Source of the DNA: Flavobacterium seoulense | Lineage (GTDB): Bacteria; Bacteroidota; Bacteroidia; Flavobacteriales; Flavobacteriaceae | Reading direction: 5' to 3' | Assembly: GCF_000695795.1 (NCBI RefSeq) | Contig: NZ_JNCA01000016.1 | Location: 124,001 to 188,000, forward strand | DNA length: 64,000 bases | Shown here: piece by piece, positions 43,066 through 52,355 of the stretch | Layout: every line of letters starts with the position of its first letter | Position numbering within the stretch: position 1 is the first letter of the stretch | The notes under the pieces: model-generated | The model's input: only the letters and a program-made list of their open reading frames with translations | What the model was told of the DNA's origin: nothing | Databases searched by the model: none | Position numbers and translations under genes: made by a program

Positions 43066-44607
43066 TTACATTTTCATTAACCAGTTTTTCGTTGAAACTT
43101 CATTTTCGATAATATTTCTTAACTCAGAAATTTTTACGCGATCTTGTTTCATAGTGTCTCTGTGACGAATTGTTACAGTTTGATCTTCGATTGTTTGATG
43201 ATCTACAGTGATACAAAACGGAGTTCCTAATGCATCCTGTCTTCTGTAACGACGTCCTACAGCATCTTTTTCATCATAAGTCACACTGAAATCCCATTTC
43301 AAATCTTCGATTATTTTCTTAGAAATTTCAGGTAATCCATCTTTTTTAACTAATGGTAAAACCGCTGCTTTTGTTGGCGCTAAAACTGCTGGTAGTTTTA
43401 AAACTGTTCTTGTTGAACCATCTTCCAAAGTTTCTTCCTGTAAAGATGTTGCAAAAACTGCTAAGAACATTCTATCTAAACCTACCGAAGTTTCTACTAC
43501 ATAAGGAACGTAGTTTTCGTTTAATTCAGGATCAAAATACTGTAATTTTCTACCTGAATATTGTTCATGTGCTTTTAAGTCGAAATCTGTACGAGAGTGA
43601 ATTCCTTCTAATTCTTTGAATCCAAAAGGAAAATTAAATTCGATATCAGCAGCAGCATTAGCGTAATGAGCTAATTTTTCGTGATCATGAAAACGATAAT
43701 TTTCTTTTCCTAACCCTAATGATAAATGCCATTTTAAACGCGTTTCTTTCCAGTGCTCGTACCATTTCATTTCTTCGCCTGGACGTACAAAAAACTGCAT
43801 TTCCATTTGTTCAAATTCACGCATACGGAAAATAAATTGTCTTGCAACAATCTCATTTCTGAACGCTTTACCTGTTTGAGCAATTCCGAAAGGAACTTTC
43901 ATACGTCCTGATTTCTGAACATTTAAAAAATTCACAAAAATCCCTTGTGCTGTTTCCGGCCGTAAATAAAGATCCATTGCATTTTCAGCAGAAGCTCCTA
44001 GTTTAGTTCCGAACATCAAGTTGAACTGCTTAACATCTGTCCAGTTTTTAGAACCCGTTTCAGGATCAGCTATTTCAAGCTCTTCGATCAAAGCTTTTAC
44101 ATCTTCTAAATCTCCGTTTCCTAAAGAACGTCCTAAACGCTCTCTGATTTCTTTTTCGCGTGCTAAATATTCAACTACTCTTGCATTTGTAGTAATAAAT
44201 TCCTGTTCGTTGAATGCATCCCCAAAACGAGCTTTAGCTTTGTCAATTTCTTTTTGTGCTTTTTGATGAATTTTTTCAGCAAAATCTTCAACCAAAACGT
44301 CAGCTCTATATCTTTTTTTAGAATCTTTATTATCAATTAATGGATCATTGAATGCATCAACGTGACCCGAAGCTTTCCAGGTAGTTGGATGCATCAATAT
44401 TGCAGCATCAAGGCCGACGATATTTTCATTCATCTGAACCATTGATTTCCACCAATATTCACGGATATTCTTTTTTAATTCGACACCGTTTTGTGCGTAA
44501 TCATATACTGCACTTAAACCATCGTAAACTTCGCTTGACGGAAAAATAAATCCGTACTCTTTTGCGTGCGAAACCACATTCTTAAATATATCTTCTTGTT
44601 TTGCCAT
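43066..44607 (-). CDS. glyS: Glycyl-tRNA synthetase (alpha2 type)
   Basis: Charges tRNA-Gly. The 513-residue protein is the single-chain class II enzyme of the eukaryote-like/Bacteroidota kind. Motifs are FPSSEVYDGLSAVYDYAQNGVELKKN at residue 22, LRPETAQGIFVNF near 217, FRNEIVARQFIFRMREFEQMEMQFF near 258 (motif 2), and ETSVGLDRMFLAV near 378 (motif 3), followed by the anticodon-binding domain with LPLVKKDGLPEI. A TATTTTTG -7 element lies 7 bases upstream of the ATG, and a terminator follows. Confidence 0.95.
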   Translation of the reverse strand: MAKQEDIFKNVVSHAKEYGFIFPSSEVYDGLSAVYDYAQNGVELKKNIREYWWKSMVQMNENIVGLDAAILMHPTTWKASGHVDAFNDPLIDNKDSKKRYRADVLVEDFAEKIHQKAQKEIDKAKARFGDAFNEQEFITTNARVVEYLAREKEIRERLGRSLGNGDLEDVKALIEELEIADPETGSKNWTDVKQFNLMFGTKLGASAENAMDLYLRPETAQGIFVNFLNVQKSGRMKVPFGIAQTGKAFRNEIVARQFIFRMREFEQMEMQFFVRPGEEMKWYEHWKETRLKWHLSLGLGKENYRFHDHEKLAHYANAAADIEFNFPFGFKELEGIHSRTDFDLKAHEQYSGRKLQYFDPELNENYVPYVVETSVGLDRMFLAVFATSLQEETLEDGSTRTVLKLPAVLAPTKAAVLPLVKKDGLPEISKKIIEDLKWDFSVTYDEKDAVGRRYRRQDALGTPFCITVDHQTIEDQTVTIRHRDTMKQDRVKISELRNIIENEVSTKNWLMKM

Positions 44608-44614
44608 AGTGGTG

Positions 44615-44622
44615 CAAAAATA
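44615..44622 (-). promoter_or_regulatory. -7 element for glyS
   Basis: TATTTTTG on the minus strand ends 7 bases before the ATG, so the leader would be only a few bases. Confidence 0.5.
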
Positions 44623-44705
44623 GGAAAAGTGAATTTAAAAAAAAGAAAATAATTAAAGTTTGAAGCATTGATTTTTATAATTTTAGAAATAATAAAGCTC
44701 CTGAT

Positions 44706-45389
44706 ATGTTTAAAAGCATCATAAACCTATTCTTTCCTAAAAGCTGCTCTGGTTGCGATACTATTTTAGTAGCAAATGAAAAGGTAATTTGTACCATTTG
44801 CCGACATAATATTCCGTTGACCAACCATCATTTATTGGAAGAAAATGAAGCTTACAAAAAATTTTATGGCCGAATTCCTGTCGAATATGCCTCAGCATTT
44901 TTATATTTTCATAAAAAGGGAATCGTTCAAAAACTCATTCATAATTTAAAGTACAAAGGACATGAAGAAATTGGAACCATTCTTGGCGACTGGTATGCCG
45001 AAGATTTAAGAGAAATTCTATCAATTTTAAAAGCAGATGAAATAATTCCAGTTCCGTTGCATCCTAAAAAATTTAAAGAAAGAGGTTATAATCAGGTAAG
45101 GACTTTTGGACAATCATTTTCAAAAAATCTACATCTTAACTATAACGAAACGATTCTGTTTCGAAAAGTCTATTCGAAAACCCAATCAAAGAAAAATCTT
45201 TTAGGACGAACCGAAGCAATCGATAATATATTTGATGTTCACTATACCGAAAAAGACCACAATAAACATTTTATCCTTATTGATGATGTCATCACAACTG
45301 GCGCCACTCTTGAAGCTTGCAGCCATGCTTTGTTGAAAATTCCCGGAGCAAAAATCAGTATTATTTGTATGGCAATGGCACAATCTTAA
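44706..45389 (+). CDS. comF: ComF-family phosphoribosyltransferase-like protein
   Basis: A 227-residue protein of the ComF/GntX family, needed for DNA uptake in competent bacteria. An N-terminal zinc-ribbon-like part has paired cysteines (FPKSCSGCDTI and ICTICRHN). The C-terminal phosphoribosyltransferase domain has VPLHPKKFKERGYNQV near residue 116 and the PRPP loop FILIDDVITTGATLEAC near residue 194. Whether it binds PRPP catalytically is unknown. It is a single gene divergent from glyS. Confidence 0.9.
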   Translation: MFKSIINLFFPKSCSGCDTILVANEKVICTICRHNIPLTNHHLLEENEAYKKFYGRIPVEYASAFLYFHKKGIVQKLIHNLKYKGHEEIGTILGDWYAEDLREILSILKADEIIPVPLHPKKFKERGYNQVRTFGQSFSKNLHLNYNETILFRKVYSKTQSKKNLLGRTEAIDNIFDVHYTEKDHNKHFILIDDVITTGATLEACSHALLKIPGAKISIICMAMAQS

Positions 45390-45541
45390 CACTTTTGAAA
45401 GTTAAAATTTCAAAATTATTACAAGAACACAAACCACTAATCTCTAGACGAAAAACTACAACCTGCACAATAAAATAACAAAAAAATACATTATTTAATT
45501 TATTTAATGAAGCATAGTTTCCAATTACAAATAGAAATGTT

Positions 45542-45549
45542 TAATTTTG
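45542..45549 (+). promoter_or_regulatory. -7 element for the superoxide dismutase gene
   Basis: TAATTTTG, 36 bases upstream of the ATG at 45586. A TTTC at 45518 is 20 bases before it. Confidence 0.5.
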
Positions 45550-45585
45550 GAATAAATTATTTATAAATCTTAAACAAAAAATATC

Positions 45586-46194
45586 ATGGCTTTTGAATTA
45601 CCGCAATTACCATATGCGTATGACGCATTAGAACCACATATTGATGCTCGTACAATGGAAATCCACCACACAAAACATCATAATGCGTATACTACTAATC
45701 TAAACGCTGCTATTGCAGGTACTGATTTAGAAGGAAAAACAATTGAAAATATCTTAATCAACTTAGATAAATCTAACGCTGCTGTTCGCAACAATGGTGG
45801 AGGTTTTTACAATCACAATTTATTCTGGACAGTGATGTCTCCAAACGGTGGCGGATTACCAACAGGTGATTTATTAGCTGCTATCGAAAATGCTTTTGGA
45901 TCATTCGAAGAATTCAAAGCTAAGTTTGCTAAAGCCGGAGCAACTCAATTTGGTTCAGGATGGGCTTGGCTATGTGTCCAAGAAGGTGGAAAATTGGATG
46001 TTTGCGGAACTCCAAATCAAGACAATCCATTAATGCCAGGTGTTGGTTGCGGTGGAACTCCAATCTTAGGAATGGACGTTTGGGAGCACGCTTACTACTT
46101 AAACTACCAAAACAGAAGACCTGATTATATTGAAGCTTTTTTCAGTGTAATTAACTGGACTGAAGTAGCTAGAAGATATGCTTCAGAGAAATAA
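45586..46194 (+). CDS. sodB: Superoxide dismutase (Fe/Mn)
   Basis: Dismutates superoxide. The 202-residue protein has the four metal ligands: His in [15 protein letters not shown] (about residue 28), His in [13 protein letters not shown] (about 76), Asp and His in [19 protein letters not shown] (about 164 and 168). Fe and Mn forms cannot be told apart safely by eye; NCBI-style annotation for this family is usually Mn/Fe. There is no signal peptide, so it is cytoplasmic. Two hairpins follow the stop. Confidence 0.95.
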   Translation: MAFELPQLPYAYDALEPHIDARTMEIHHTKHHNAYTTNLNAAIAGTDLEGKTIENILINLDKSNAAVRNNGGGFYNHNLFWTVMSPNGGGLPTGDLLAAIENAFGSFEEFKAKFAKAGATQFGSGWAWLCVQEGGKLDVCGTPNQDNPLMPGVGCGGTPILGMDVWEHAYYLNYQNRRPDYIEAFFSVINWTEVARRYASEK

Positions 46195-46215
46195 TCTAAA
46201 GAAATTAGAATAAAG

Positions 46216-46257
46216 AAAAAAGACGGATGATCAAAGATTATCCGTCTTTTTTTATAT
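46216..46257 (+). terminator. Terminator of the superoxide dismutase gene
   Basis: A 13-bp stem (46216-46228 with 46240-46252) followed by a T-run, 22 bases beyond the stop. Confidence 0.85.
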
Positions 46258-46306
46258 CTAAAATCTATTTTCTATTCTCTATATTCTTTTCTTCTTTAAG
46301 AAAAAT

Positions 46307-46336
46307 AAAAAAGGTGGAATTGCTTCCACCTTTTTT
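46307..46336. terminator. Second hairpin, terminator for purF on the minus strand
   Basis: A perfect 12-bp stem (46307-46318 with 46325-46336) with an A-run left and T-run right, so it can act both ways. It lies 127 bases beyond the purF stop. Confidence 0.75.
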
Positions 46337-46462
46337 GCCCCAAATCTACCATAAACTTAACCTACTAATATTATGGTGTAACAAATATATCTTAGTAATA
46401 TCTTATCTACAAACATTCAAGACAAACAACCTAAAAAACCGATAAATAACTCAAATTATCGA

Positions 46463-48361
46463 TTAGTAAGCTCTTGCATCCTTACCTTCGTAAAAATTCA
46501 TGAAGGCACGGTTTACCACTCTGTTACCTCCTGGCGTAGGATAATCTCCTGTAAAATACCAGTCTCCTAAGTTTTTAGGACAAGCAACATGTAAATCTTC
46601 TACCGTTTGGAAAATGATTTTCACTTCGGCCTTAATTGAAGGAGAACTTAACATTTCGGCAATTTTATCTGAAATCTCCTGATCAGTGAATGGCTCATAA
46701 ATAGCGTTTACATAATTCACCACATCAGTATCCTTATAATTTTCCTGAGCTTTACATTTAGCATACACTTCATCAACAATATGATACAAGTTTCTTTCTT
46801 TCAAAAGTGCTAATGCTGCTCTAAAAGCAACCAGACCTTCTAATTTTGCCATATCGATTCCGTAACAATCAGGGAAACGAATTTGTGGTGCCGAAGAAAC
46901 AATAACAATTCGTTTTGGATTCAAACGATCCATCATTTTGATGATACTCTTTTTCAGCGTTGTTCCTCTCACGATACTATCATCAATAATAACTAAATTA
47001 TCCGTTGGCTTGATAACTCCATAAGTCACATCATAAACGTGAGCTACTAAATCATCACGGCTATCATCGGCAGTAATAAAGGTTCTAAGCTTAGCATCTT
47101 TAATAGCTACTTTTTCAGTTCTGATTTTTACCGCTAATAATTCCTGTAAGGTTTCTGCAGTTAATGTATTTCTATTCGCTAGAATATAATTATTTTTTCT
47201 TTGATTTAAGAAATCCTGAGCTGCTTCAACTAATCCGTAGAAAGAAGTTTCAGCTGTATTAGGAATATATGAGAACACCGTATTATCAGTATCCTGGTCG
47301 ATTGAATTTAAAACCGCAGGCAAAATCAATTTTCCTAAATTCTTTCTTTCCTGATAAATTTCGGCATCACTACCTCTTGAGAAATAAATACGCTCAAATG
47401 AACATGATTTTTTAACCGTAGGAGTTAAAATTTCTTTCATAGAAACTGTTCCGTTTTTCTTGATGATCAAAGCATTTCCCGGATCGATTTCCTGAACACT
47501 TTCAAAAGGAACATTAAACACAGTTTGAATAACTGGTCTTTCAGAAGCCACAACAACTACTTCATCATCCTGATAATAATAAGCCGGACGAATTCCTGCC
47601 GGATCTCTAAAAACAAAAGCATCTCCATGACCTAATAAACCAGCCATTGCATAACCTCCATCTAAGTTTTTAGCAGAACGAGCCAGTATTTTAGCAATAT
47701 CTAAACGTTCAGCAATTACAGGCGAAGCACTTTGTTTAGAATAACCTTCAGCCTTACAATCCTGATACAACTGCATCACTTCTTTATCTAAAAAGTGACC
47801 TATTTTTTCCATTACTGTAACTGTATCCGCCATTTCTTTTGGATGCTGCCCTAATTCAACCAAATTTTGAAAAAGCTCTTTAACATTTGTCATATTAAAG
47901 TTTCCTGCCAAAATAAGGTTACGATGCATCCAGTTACTTTGTCTCAAGAAAGGATGTACGCTTTCAATACTATTTTTTCCAAAAGTTCCATAACGAACGT
48001 GACCTAAAAACAATTCTCCTATATAAGGAATATTAGCCTTTTGTGCCGCTACATCATCTGCATATTCCGGGTGCGCTGTCAACTCTTCATTCACTCTTTC
48101 GTTAATTTGAGCAAATACATCCTGAATAGGCTGTGATTGATTAGAACGCACTCTGCTGATGTATCTTTCCCCAGGTTCAACATCTAGTTTTATACTGGCA
48201 AAACCGGCACCATCTTGTCCGCGATTATGCTGTTTCTCCATCATTAGATACATTTTTTGTATCCCGTAAAAAGCAGAACCATACTTTTCCTTGTAAAATT
48301 CAAGCGGTTTAAGTAGTCTAACTAAAGCTATTCCACATTCATGTTTTAAAGCGTCGCTCAT
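46463..48361 (-). CDS. purF: Amidophosphoribosyltransferase
   Basis: Makes 5-phosphoribosylamine from PRPP and glutamine, the first step of purine synthesis. The 632-residue protein is the longer Bacteroidota form. The nucleophile Cys9 (HECGIALVRL) follows an 8-residue leader that is probably removed. HNRGQDGAGFA and FLGHVRYGTFG mark the glutaminase domain, and LVIIDDSIVRGTTLKKSI near residue 455 is the PRPP loop. No promoter is visible upstream, but a terminator lies downstream. The PfkB-kinase gene is 84 bases upstream on the same strand, with a terminator between. Confidence 0.94.
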   Translation of the reverse strand: MSDALKHECGIALVRLLKPLEFYKEKYGSAFYGIQKMYLMMEKQHNRGQDGAGFASIKLDVEPGERYISRVRSNQSQPIQDVFAQINERVNEELTAHPEYADDVAAQKANIPYIGELFLGHVRYGTFGKNSIESVHPFLRQSNWMHRNLILAGNFNMTNVKELFQNLVELGQHPKEMADTVTVMEKIGHFLDKEVMQLYQDCKAEGYSKQSASPVIAERLDIAKILARSAKNLDGGYAMAGLLGHGDAFVFRDPAGIRPAYYYQDDEVVVVASERPVIQTVFNVPFESVQEIDPGNALIIKKNGTVSMKEILTPTVKKSCSFERIYFSRGSDAEIYQERKNLGKLILPAVLNSIDQDTDNTVFSYIPNTAETSFYGLVEAAQDFLNQRKNNYILANRNTLTAETLQELLAVKIRTEKVAIKDAKLRTFITADDSRDDLVAHVYDVTYGVIKPTDNLVIIDDSIVRGTTLKKSIIKMMDRLNPKRIVIVSSAPQIRFPDCYGIDMAKLEGLVAFRAALALLKERNLYHIVDEVYAKCKAQENYKDTDVVNYVNAIYEPFTDQEISDKIAEMLSSPSIKAEVKIIFQTVEDLHVACPKNLGDWYFTGDYPTPGGNRVVNRAFMNFYEGKDARAY

Positions 48362-48414
48362 TGTAATAATATTTGTGTTGTGTGAGTTTTATACTAATAA
48401 GAACAATACTAATT

Positions 48415-48438
48415 AAAAAAGCCCCGTTTCCGAGGCTT
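48415..48438 (-). terminator. Terminator of the PfkB-kinase gene
   Basis: An 8-bp stem with one mismatch (48419-48426 with 48431-48438), GC-rich, followed by a T-run on the minus strand. Confidence 0.7.
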
Positions 48439-48445
48439 CAAGGCA

Positions 48446-49369
48446 TTATAATTCTATATCAAATTGTGTCAATGACTTAAATTGCTTTAGTCGGGACACA
48501 ACCTCTTTTTTATCTAAACCAACCATTCGTTCAGTTCCAAATTTCTCTACGCAAAAGGAAGCTAAATTAGAACCGTAAATAATCGCATTTTTCATATTTT
48601 CGAAAGAAACATTCTCGCTTTGAGTAATAAACCCTGCAAATCCTCCTGCAAAGGTATCTCCCGCTCCTGTTGGGTCAAATACTTCTTCTAAAGGCAATGC
48701 CGGAGCAAAAAACACATTATTACCATGAAATAACAATGCACCGTGCTCTCCTTTTTTAATAACAACATATTCAGGACCCATAGCCTGAATTTTTGCTGCT
48801 GCTTTTACTAAAGAATATTCACCCGAAAGTTGTCTTGCTTCTTCATCATTAACTGTAATTACGTCTACACGTTTAATTACGTCTAACAATTCAGGTAATG
48901 CGCAATCCATCCAGAAATTCATAGTATCTAAAACTACTAATTTTGGTTTGCTTTCTAATTGATCTAAAACACTGCTTTGTACTATTGGATGTAAGTTTCC
49001 TAACATCACCACATCGGCATTTTTATAATTTTCAGGAACTTTTGGCTGAAAATCTGCCAATGTATTTAATTCAGTTACTAAAGTATCTCTTGAATTCAAA
49101 TCATTATGGTAACGACCGCTCCAAAAGAAAGTTTTCCCTCCTTTTACTACTTCAAGTCCGGAAATATCAATATTTCTTTCAGTAAATAAATCTAAATATT
49201 CTTGAGGAAAATCATCGCCTACCACTGAGACGATAGCTGATTGTAAGTTAAAAAAAGCCGCTGAAAGTCCGATATAAGTTCCAGCTCCACCCAAAATCTT
49301 ATCGGTTTTTCCGAATGGGGTTTCAATTGCGTCGAAAGCAACTGTTCCAACAATCAATAATTTATTCAT
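48446..49369 (-). CDS. PfkB-family carbohydrate/nucleoside kinase
   Basis: A 307-residue ribokinase-fold enzyme. LLIVGTVAFDAIETPFG starts the first strand. The substrate region GGAGTYIGLSAAFFN is near residue 27, and DPTGAGDTFAGGFAGFI near residue 233 is the anion hole with catalytic Asp. The substrate is not obvious. Relatives include ribokinase, adenosine kinase and fructokinase; the neighbouring purF and purN make a nucleoside or ribose substrate attractive but unproven. It has a full promoter and its own terminator. Confidence 0.88.
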   Translation of the reverse strand: MNKLLIVGTVAFDAIETPFGKTDKILGGAGTYIGLSAAFFNLQSAIVSVVGDDFPQEYLDLFTERNIDISGLEVVKGGKTFFWSGRYHNDLNSRDTLVTELNTLADFQPKVPENYKNADVVMLGNLHPIVQSSVLDQLESKPKLVVLDTMNFWMDCALPELLDVIKRVDVITVNDEEARQLSGEYSLVKAAAKIQAMGPEYVVIKKGEHGALLFHGNNVFFAPALPLEEVFDPTGAGDTFAGGFAGFITQSENVSFENMKNAIIYGSNLASFCVEKFGTERMVGLDKKEVVSRLKQFKSLTQFDIEL

Positions 49370-49392
49370 TTGATGAATTTCGAATTAAAGTG

Positions 49393-49424
49393 CAAAGATA
49401 GTTCATAAGTTACAATCTTGCAAA
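49393..49424 (-). promoter_or_regulatory. Promoter for the PfkB-kinase gene
   Basis: On the minus strand TTTG, 20 bases, TATCTTTG; complete match, 24 bases upstream of the ATG at 49369. Confidence 0.65.
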
Positions 49425-49444
49425 AGTTAAAATCGACAAAATTA

Positions 49445-49924
49445 TCACAAAATTCTACCCTCTTCATTCTCATAAAAAGCATCTATTGACAAGGCTTTTT
49501 GGTTTGACGCAAAAACCGCTAAAGCATCGCAACGCTCGTTTTGGGGATGATTATTATGTCCTTTTATCCACTTGAAATCAACCTGATGCTTTCTATAAAC
49601 TACCAGAAACCGTTTCCATAAATCGGGATTTTTTCTAGCTGCAAAGCCTTTCTTTTCCCAACCTAAAACCCATTTCTTAACCACTGAATCTACTACATAT
49701 TTTGAATCTGAAATCACCAAAACTTTCATATTGGGATTTTTCAGTTTTTCGAGTCCCACAATTACAGCCAGTAATTCCATCCTGTTATTAGTAGTATGCC
49801 TGAAACCTTCATAAAATTCTTTTTTATGCGAAGTTCCTACTAATTCCATAACTACACCATAACCTCCAGGTCCGGGATTTCCCTTTGCAGCGCCATCAGT
49901 ATATATATGTACTTGATAATCCAA
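49445..49924 (-). CDS. rnhA: Ribonuclease HI
   Basis: Degrades the RNA strand of RNA-DNA hybrids. The 159-residue protein has the metal-binding residues Asp10 (IYTDGAAKGNPGPGGYG), Glu50 (TTNNRMELLAVI), Asp73 (VISDSKYVVDS) and the C-terminal Asp in NERCDALAV, with the basic handle KKWVLGWEKKGFAARKNPDLW. It starts 2 bases after the purN stop on the same strand, so the two are co-transcribed. Confidence 0.95.
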   Translation of the reverse strand: MDYQVHIYTDGAAKGNPGPGGYGVVMELVGTSHKKEFYEGFRHTTNNRMELLAVIVGLEKLKNPNMKVLVISDSKYVVDSVVKKWVLGWEKKGFAARKNPDLWKRFLVVYRKHQVDFKWIKGHNNHPQNERCDALAVFASNQKALSIDAFYENEEGRIL

Positions 49925-49926
49925 AC

Positions 49927-50496
49927 TTATGATTTAGCTTTTAACACGTCCTCAACAACACCCGGAAAATATCTCTGTTCTAATTCATGGATTTTTTCAG
50001 CTACAACTTCTGGTGTATCAGTTCCTAAAACTGTTACTTGTTTTTGAAAAATAATAGCTCCTTCATCATAATTCTCATTAACATAATGAATAGTTATACC
50101 TGTTTCTTTCTCTTTATTTTCAACAATTGCTCTGTGTACATGCATTCCATACATTCCTTTTCCGCCATATTTAGGCAACAAAGCCGGATGAATATTAATA
50201 ATACTATCTGGATAAGTTGCAACAAGTTCGTCAGGAAACTTCAATAAAAACCCTGCTAAAACAATTAAATCAGGCTGAATATCTTTTACTTTTTGTATTA
50301 AAGCACTTTCATTAAGATCCGCTTTTGTAAAAATCTCAACCGGAACAGCATTATTTTTAGCTCTTTCTATCACTCCGGCTTTGGCATTATTAGTAAAAAC
50401 ACTAACCACTTCTCCAATAGCACCTCCTTTAAAATGTTTTATAATATTTTCAGCATTTGTCCCAGATCCAGAAGCAAAAACAACTATTTTTTTCAT
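49927..50496 (-). CDS. purN: Phosphoribosylglycinamide formyltransferase
   Basis: Transfers the formyl group of 10-formyl-THF to glycinamide ribonucleotide, the third step of purine synthesis. The 189-residue protein shows VFASGSGTNAENII near residue 5, DLIVLAGFLLKFPDELV near 75, the active-site INIHPALLPKYGGKGMYGMHVH near 97, and GITIHYVNENYDEGAIIFQ near 133. It is followed by rnhA after 2 bases. It is divergent from acpP; no consensus promoter was visible. Confidence 0.94.
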   Translation of the reverse strand: MKKIVVFASGSGTNAENIIKHFKGGAIGEVVSVFTNNAKAGVIERAKNNAVPVEIFTKADLNESALIQKVKDIQPDLIVLAGFLLKFPDELVATYPDSIINIHPALLPKYGGKGMYGMHVHRAIVENKEKETGITIHYVNENYDEGAIIFQKQVTVLGTDTPEVVAEKIHELEQRYFPGVVEDVLKAKS

Positions 50497-50613
50497 AATT
50501 CATCTCGTTTTAGTCACACAAAAAAAAGAATAAAAAACGAAATTAAATAACATTGAGAAGTCTTTGTTCAAAATTATTTTTTATTTTAGATGTCACATTT
50601 ATCAACTAAATGA

Positions 50614-50642
50614 TTGTTTTAAAATAAAGTTTTTTATTTTTG
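50614..50642 (+). promoter_or_regulatory. Promoter for acpP
   Basis: TTG, 18 bases, TATTTTTG; complete match, 29 bases upstream of the acpP ATG. Confidence 0.7.
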
Positions 50643-50671
50643 CCCCAAATTAAATTCTAAAATTAAAGATT

Positions 50672-50908
50672 ATGTCAGACATTGCATCAAGAGTAAAAGC
50701 GATTATCGTAGACAAATTAGGCGTTGACGAAAACGAAGTTGTAACAGAAGCAAGCTTCACTAATGATTTAGGAGCTGACTCATTAGACACTGTTGAGCTT
50801 ATTATGGAGTTCGAAAAAGAATTTGACATTCAAATTCCAGACGATCAAGCTGAAAACATTGCTACTGTTGGTCAAGCTATTTCTTACATCGAAGAAGCTA
50901 AAAAATAA
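50672..50908 (+). CDS. acpP: Acyl carrier protein
   Basis: Carries growing acyl chains on a phosphopantetheine arm. The 78-residue acidic protein has the attachment Ser37 in the universal [15 protein letters not shown] motif, preceded by TNDL, and the ending [14 protein letters not shown]. Its promoter is complete, and a hairpin terminator follows the stop. fabF and rnc lie downstream on the same strand, the common acpP-fabF-rnc order. Confidence 0.97.
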   Translation: MSDIASRVKAIIVDKLGVDENEVVTEASFTNDLGADSLDTVELIMEFEKEFDIQIPDDQAENIATVGQAISYIEEAKK

Positions 50909-50915
50909 TAAACTC

Positions 50916-50962
50916 ACACCCGGTTTTAAAATTTAATTTTTAAATATCGGGTGTTATTATTT
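50916..50962 (+). terminator. Terminator of acpP
   Basis: A GC-rich 7-bp stem (50916-50922 with 50948-50954) with an AT-rich inner part, followed by a T-run. It probably lets acpP be made in excess over fabF. Confidence 0.7.
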
Positions 50963-51092
50963 TTTTTAAAAATCAAAAATCCGATTGAATTTCAATCAAT
51001 TACACATAAAAAACACCCATGGCTCTTAGGTTTTTAAAACACAAAAGAAAGCGTGGGTTTTGTTTGTTTAAAGATAATAAAATACAGAATAT

Positions 51093-52346
51093 ATGGTATT
51101 AAAACGAGTTGTTGTAACAGGTTTAGGTGCTCTTACTCCTATTGGAAACAATATTGAAGAGTATTGGAATGGTCTAATTAACGGAGTTAGTGGGGCTGCA
51201 CCAATAACTTATTTTGATGCTTCAAAATTTAGAACCCAATTTGCCTGCGAACTTAAAAACTTCAATGTTGAAGATTTCATAGACCGTAAAGAAGCCCGAA
51301 AAATGGATCGTTATGCACAATATGCCATTGTTTCTTCTGACGAAGCAATGAAAGATGCTAATTTTGATCTTGATACAATTGACAAAGACCGTGCAGGAGT
51401 AATTTGGGGTTCAGGAATTGGCGGATTAGAAACTTTTCAAATAGAAGTTCTTAATTTTTCTGCTGGTGACGGATCACCTCGATTCAATCCTTTCTTTATC
51501 CCAAAAATGATCGCTGATATTGCCGGCGGACATATTTCGATAAAATACGGCTTCAGAGGTCCTAACTTTACAACAGTTTCTGCTTGTGCATCTTCAACAA
51601 ATGCATTAATCGACGCATTCAACTACATCCGTTTAGGTCATGCTGACATTATTGTAACTGGAGGTTCTGAAGCTGCGGTAACTATTGCAGGTATGGGAGG
51701 ATTTAATGCAATGCACGCTTTATCTACAAGAAACGATGATCCAAAAACAGCTTCAAGACCAATGGATAAAGACCGTGACGGATTTGTACTAGGAGAAGGA
51801 GCAGGAGCAATTATTCTTGAAGAATACGAGCACGCTGTTGCACGTGGTGCTAAAATCTATTGCGAAATAGGTGGTGGTGGTATGTCAGCTGATGCACATC
51901 ATATCACAGCTCCACACCCAGAAGGATTAGGCGCGAAAAATGTAATGCTAAACTGTTTAAGAGATGCTGGTTTAAAACCAACTGACGTTGACGGAGTAAA
52001 CATGCACGGAACTTCAACTCCTCTTGGAGACATGGCAGAAAGTAAAGCAATTGAACAAGTTTTTGGAGAACATGCTTATTCCATGAATTTGAATTCAACA
52101 AAATCTATGACAGGTCACTTATTAGGTGCTGCAGGAGCAATTGAAACAATTTCGGCAATTCTTTCTATAAAACACGGAATCGTTCCTCCTACAATTAATC
52201 ATTTTACAGATGATGAAAAAATTGACTCTAAGTTAAACTTCACTTTCAACAAAGCTCAAAAAAGAGATATGAATGTTGTTATGAGTAATACTTTTGGTTT
52301 TGGAGGTCATAATGCTTGTGTATTAGTAAAAAAATTAGGATTCTAA
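51093..52346 (+). CDS. fabF: Beta-ketoacyl-ACP synthase II
   Basis: Elongates acyl-ACP chains. The 417-residue thiolase-fold enzyme has the nucleophile Cys in TTVSACASSTNAL (about residue 166), His in NMHGTSTPLGDMAE (about 307) and His in SMTGHLLGAAGAIE (about 344), the Cys-His-His triad of KAS II. The start VLKRVVVTGLGALTPIG is canonical. It follows acpP and precedes rnc by 9 bases, so fabF and rnc are co-transcribed. Between acpP and fabF lie the acpP terminator and about 130 bases without a clear promoter. Confidence 0.97.
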   Translation: MVLKRVVVTGLGALTPIGNNIEEYWNGLINGVSGAAPITYFDASKFRTQFACELKNFNVEDFIDRKEARKMDRYAQYAIVSSDEAMKDANFDLDTIDKDRAGVIWGSGIGGLETFQIEVLNFSAGDGSPRFNPFFIPKMIADIAGGHISIKYGFRGPNFTTVSACASSTNALIDAFNYIRLGHADIIVTGGSEAAVTIAGMGGFNAMHALSTRNDDPKTASRPMDKDRDGFVLGEGAGAIILEEYEHAVARGAKIYCEIGGGGMSADAHHITAPHPEGLGAKNVMLNCLRDAGLKPTDVDGVNMHGTSTPLGDMAESKAIEQVFGEHAYSMNLNSTKSMTGHLLGAAGAIETISAILSIKHGIVPPTINHFTDDEKIDSKLNFTFNKAQKRDMNVVMSNTFGFGGHNACVLVKKLGF

Positions 52347-52355
52347 TTTGATACT

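Noticed and set aside
46227-46445. 72-residue frame after the superoxide dismutase gene
   Set aside because: It runs through two strong hairpin terminators, which explain the sequence better than a protein.
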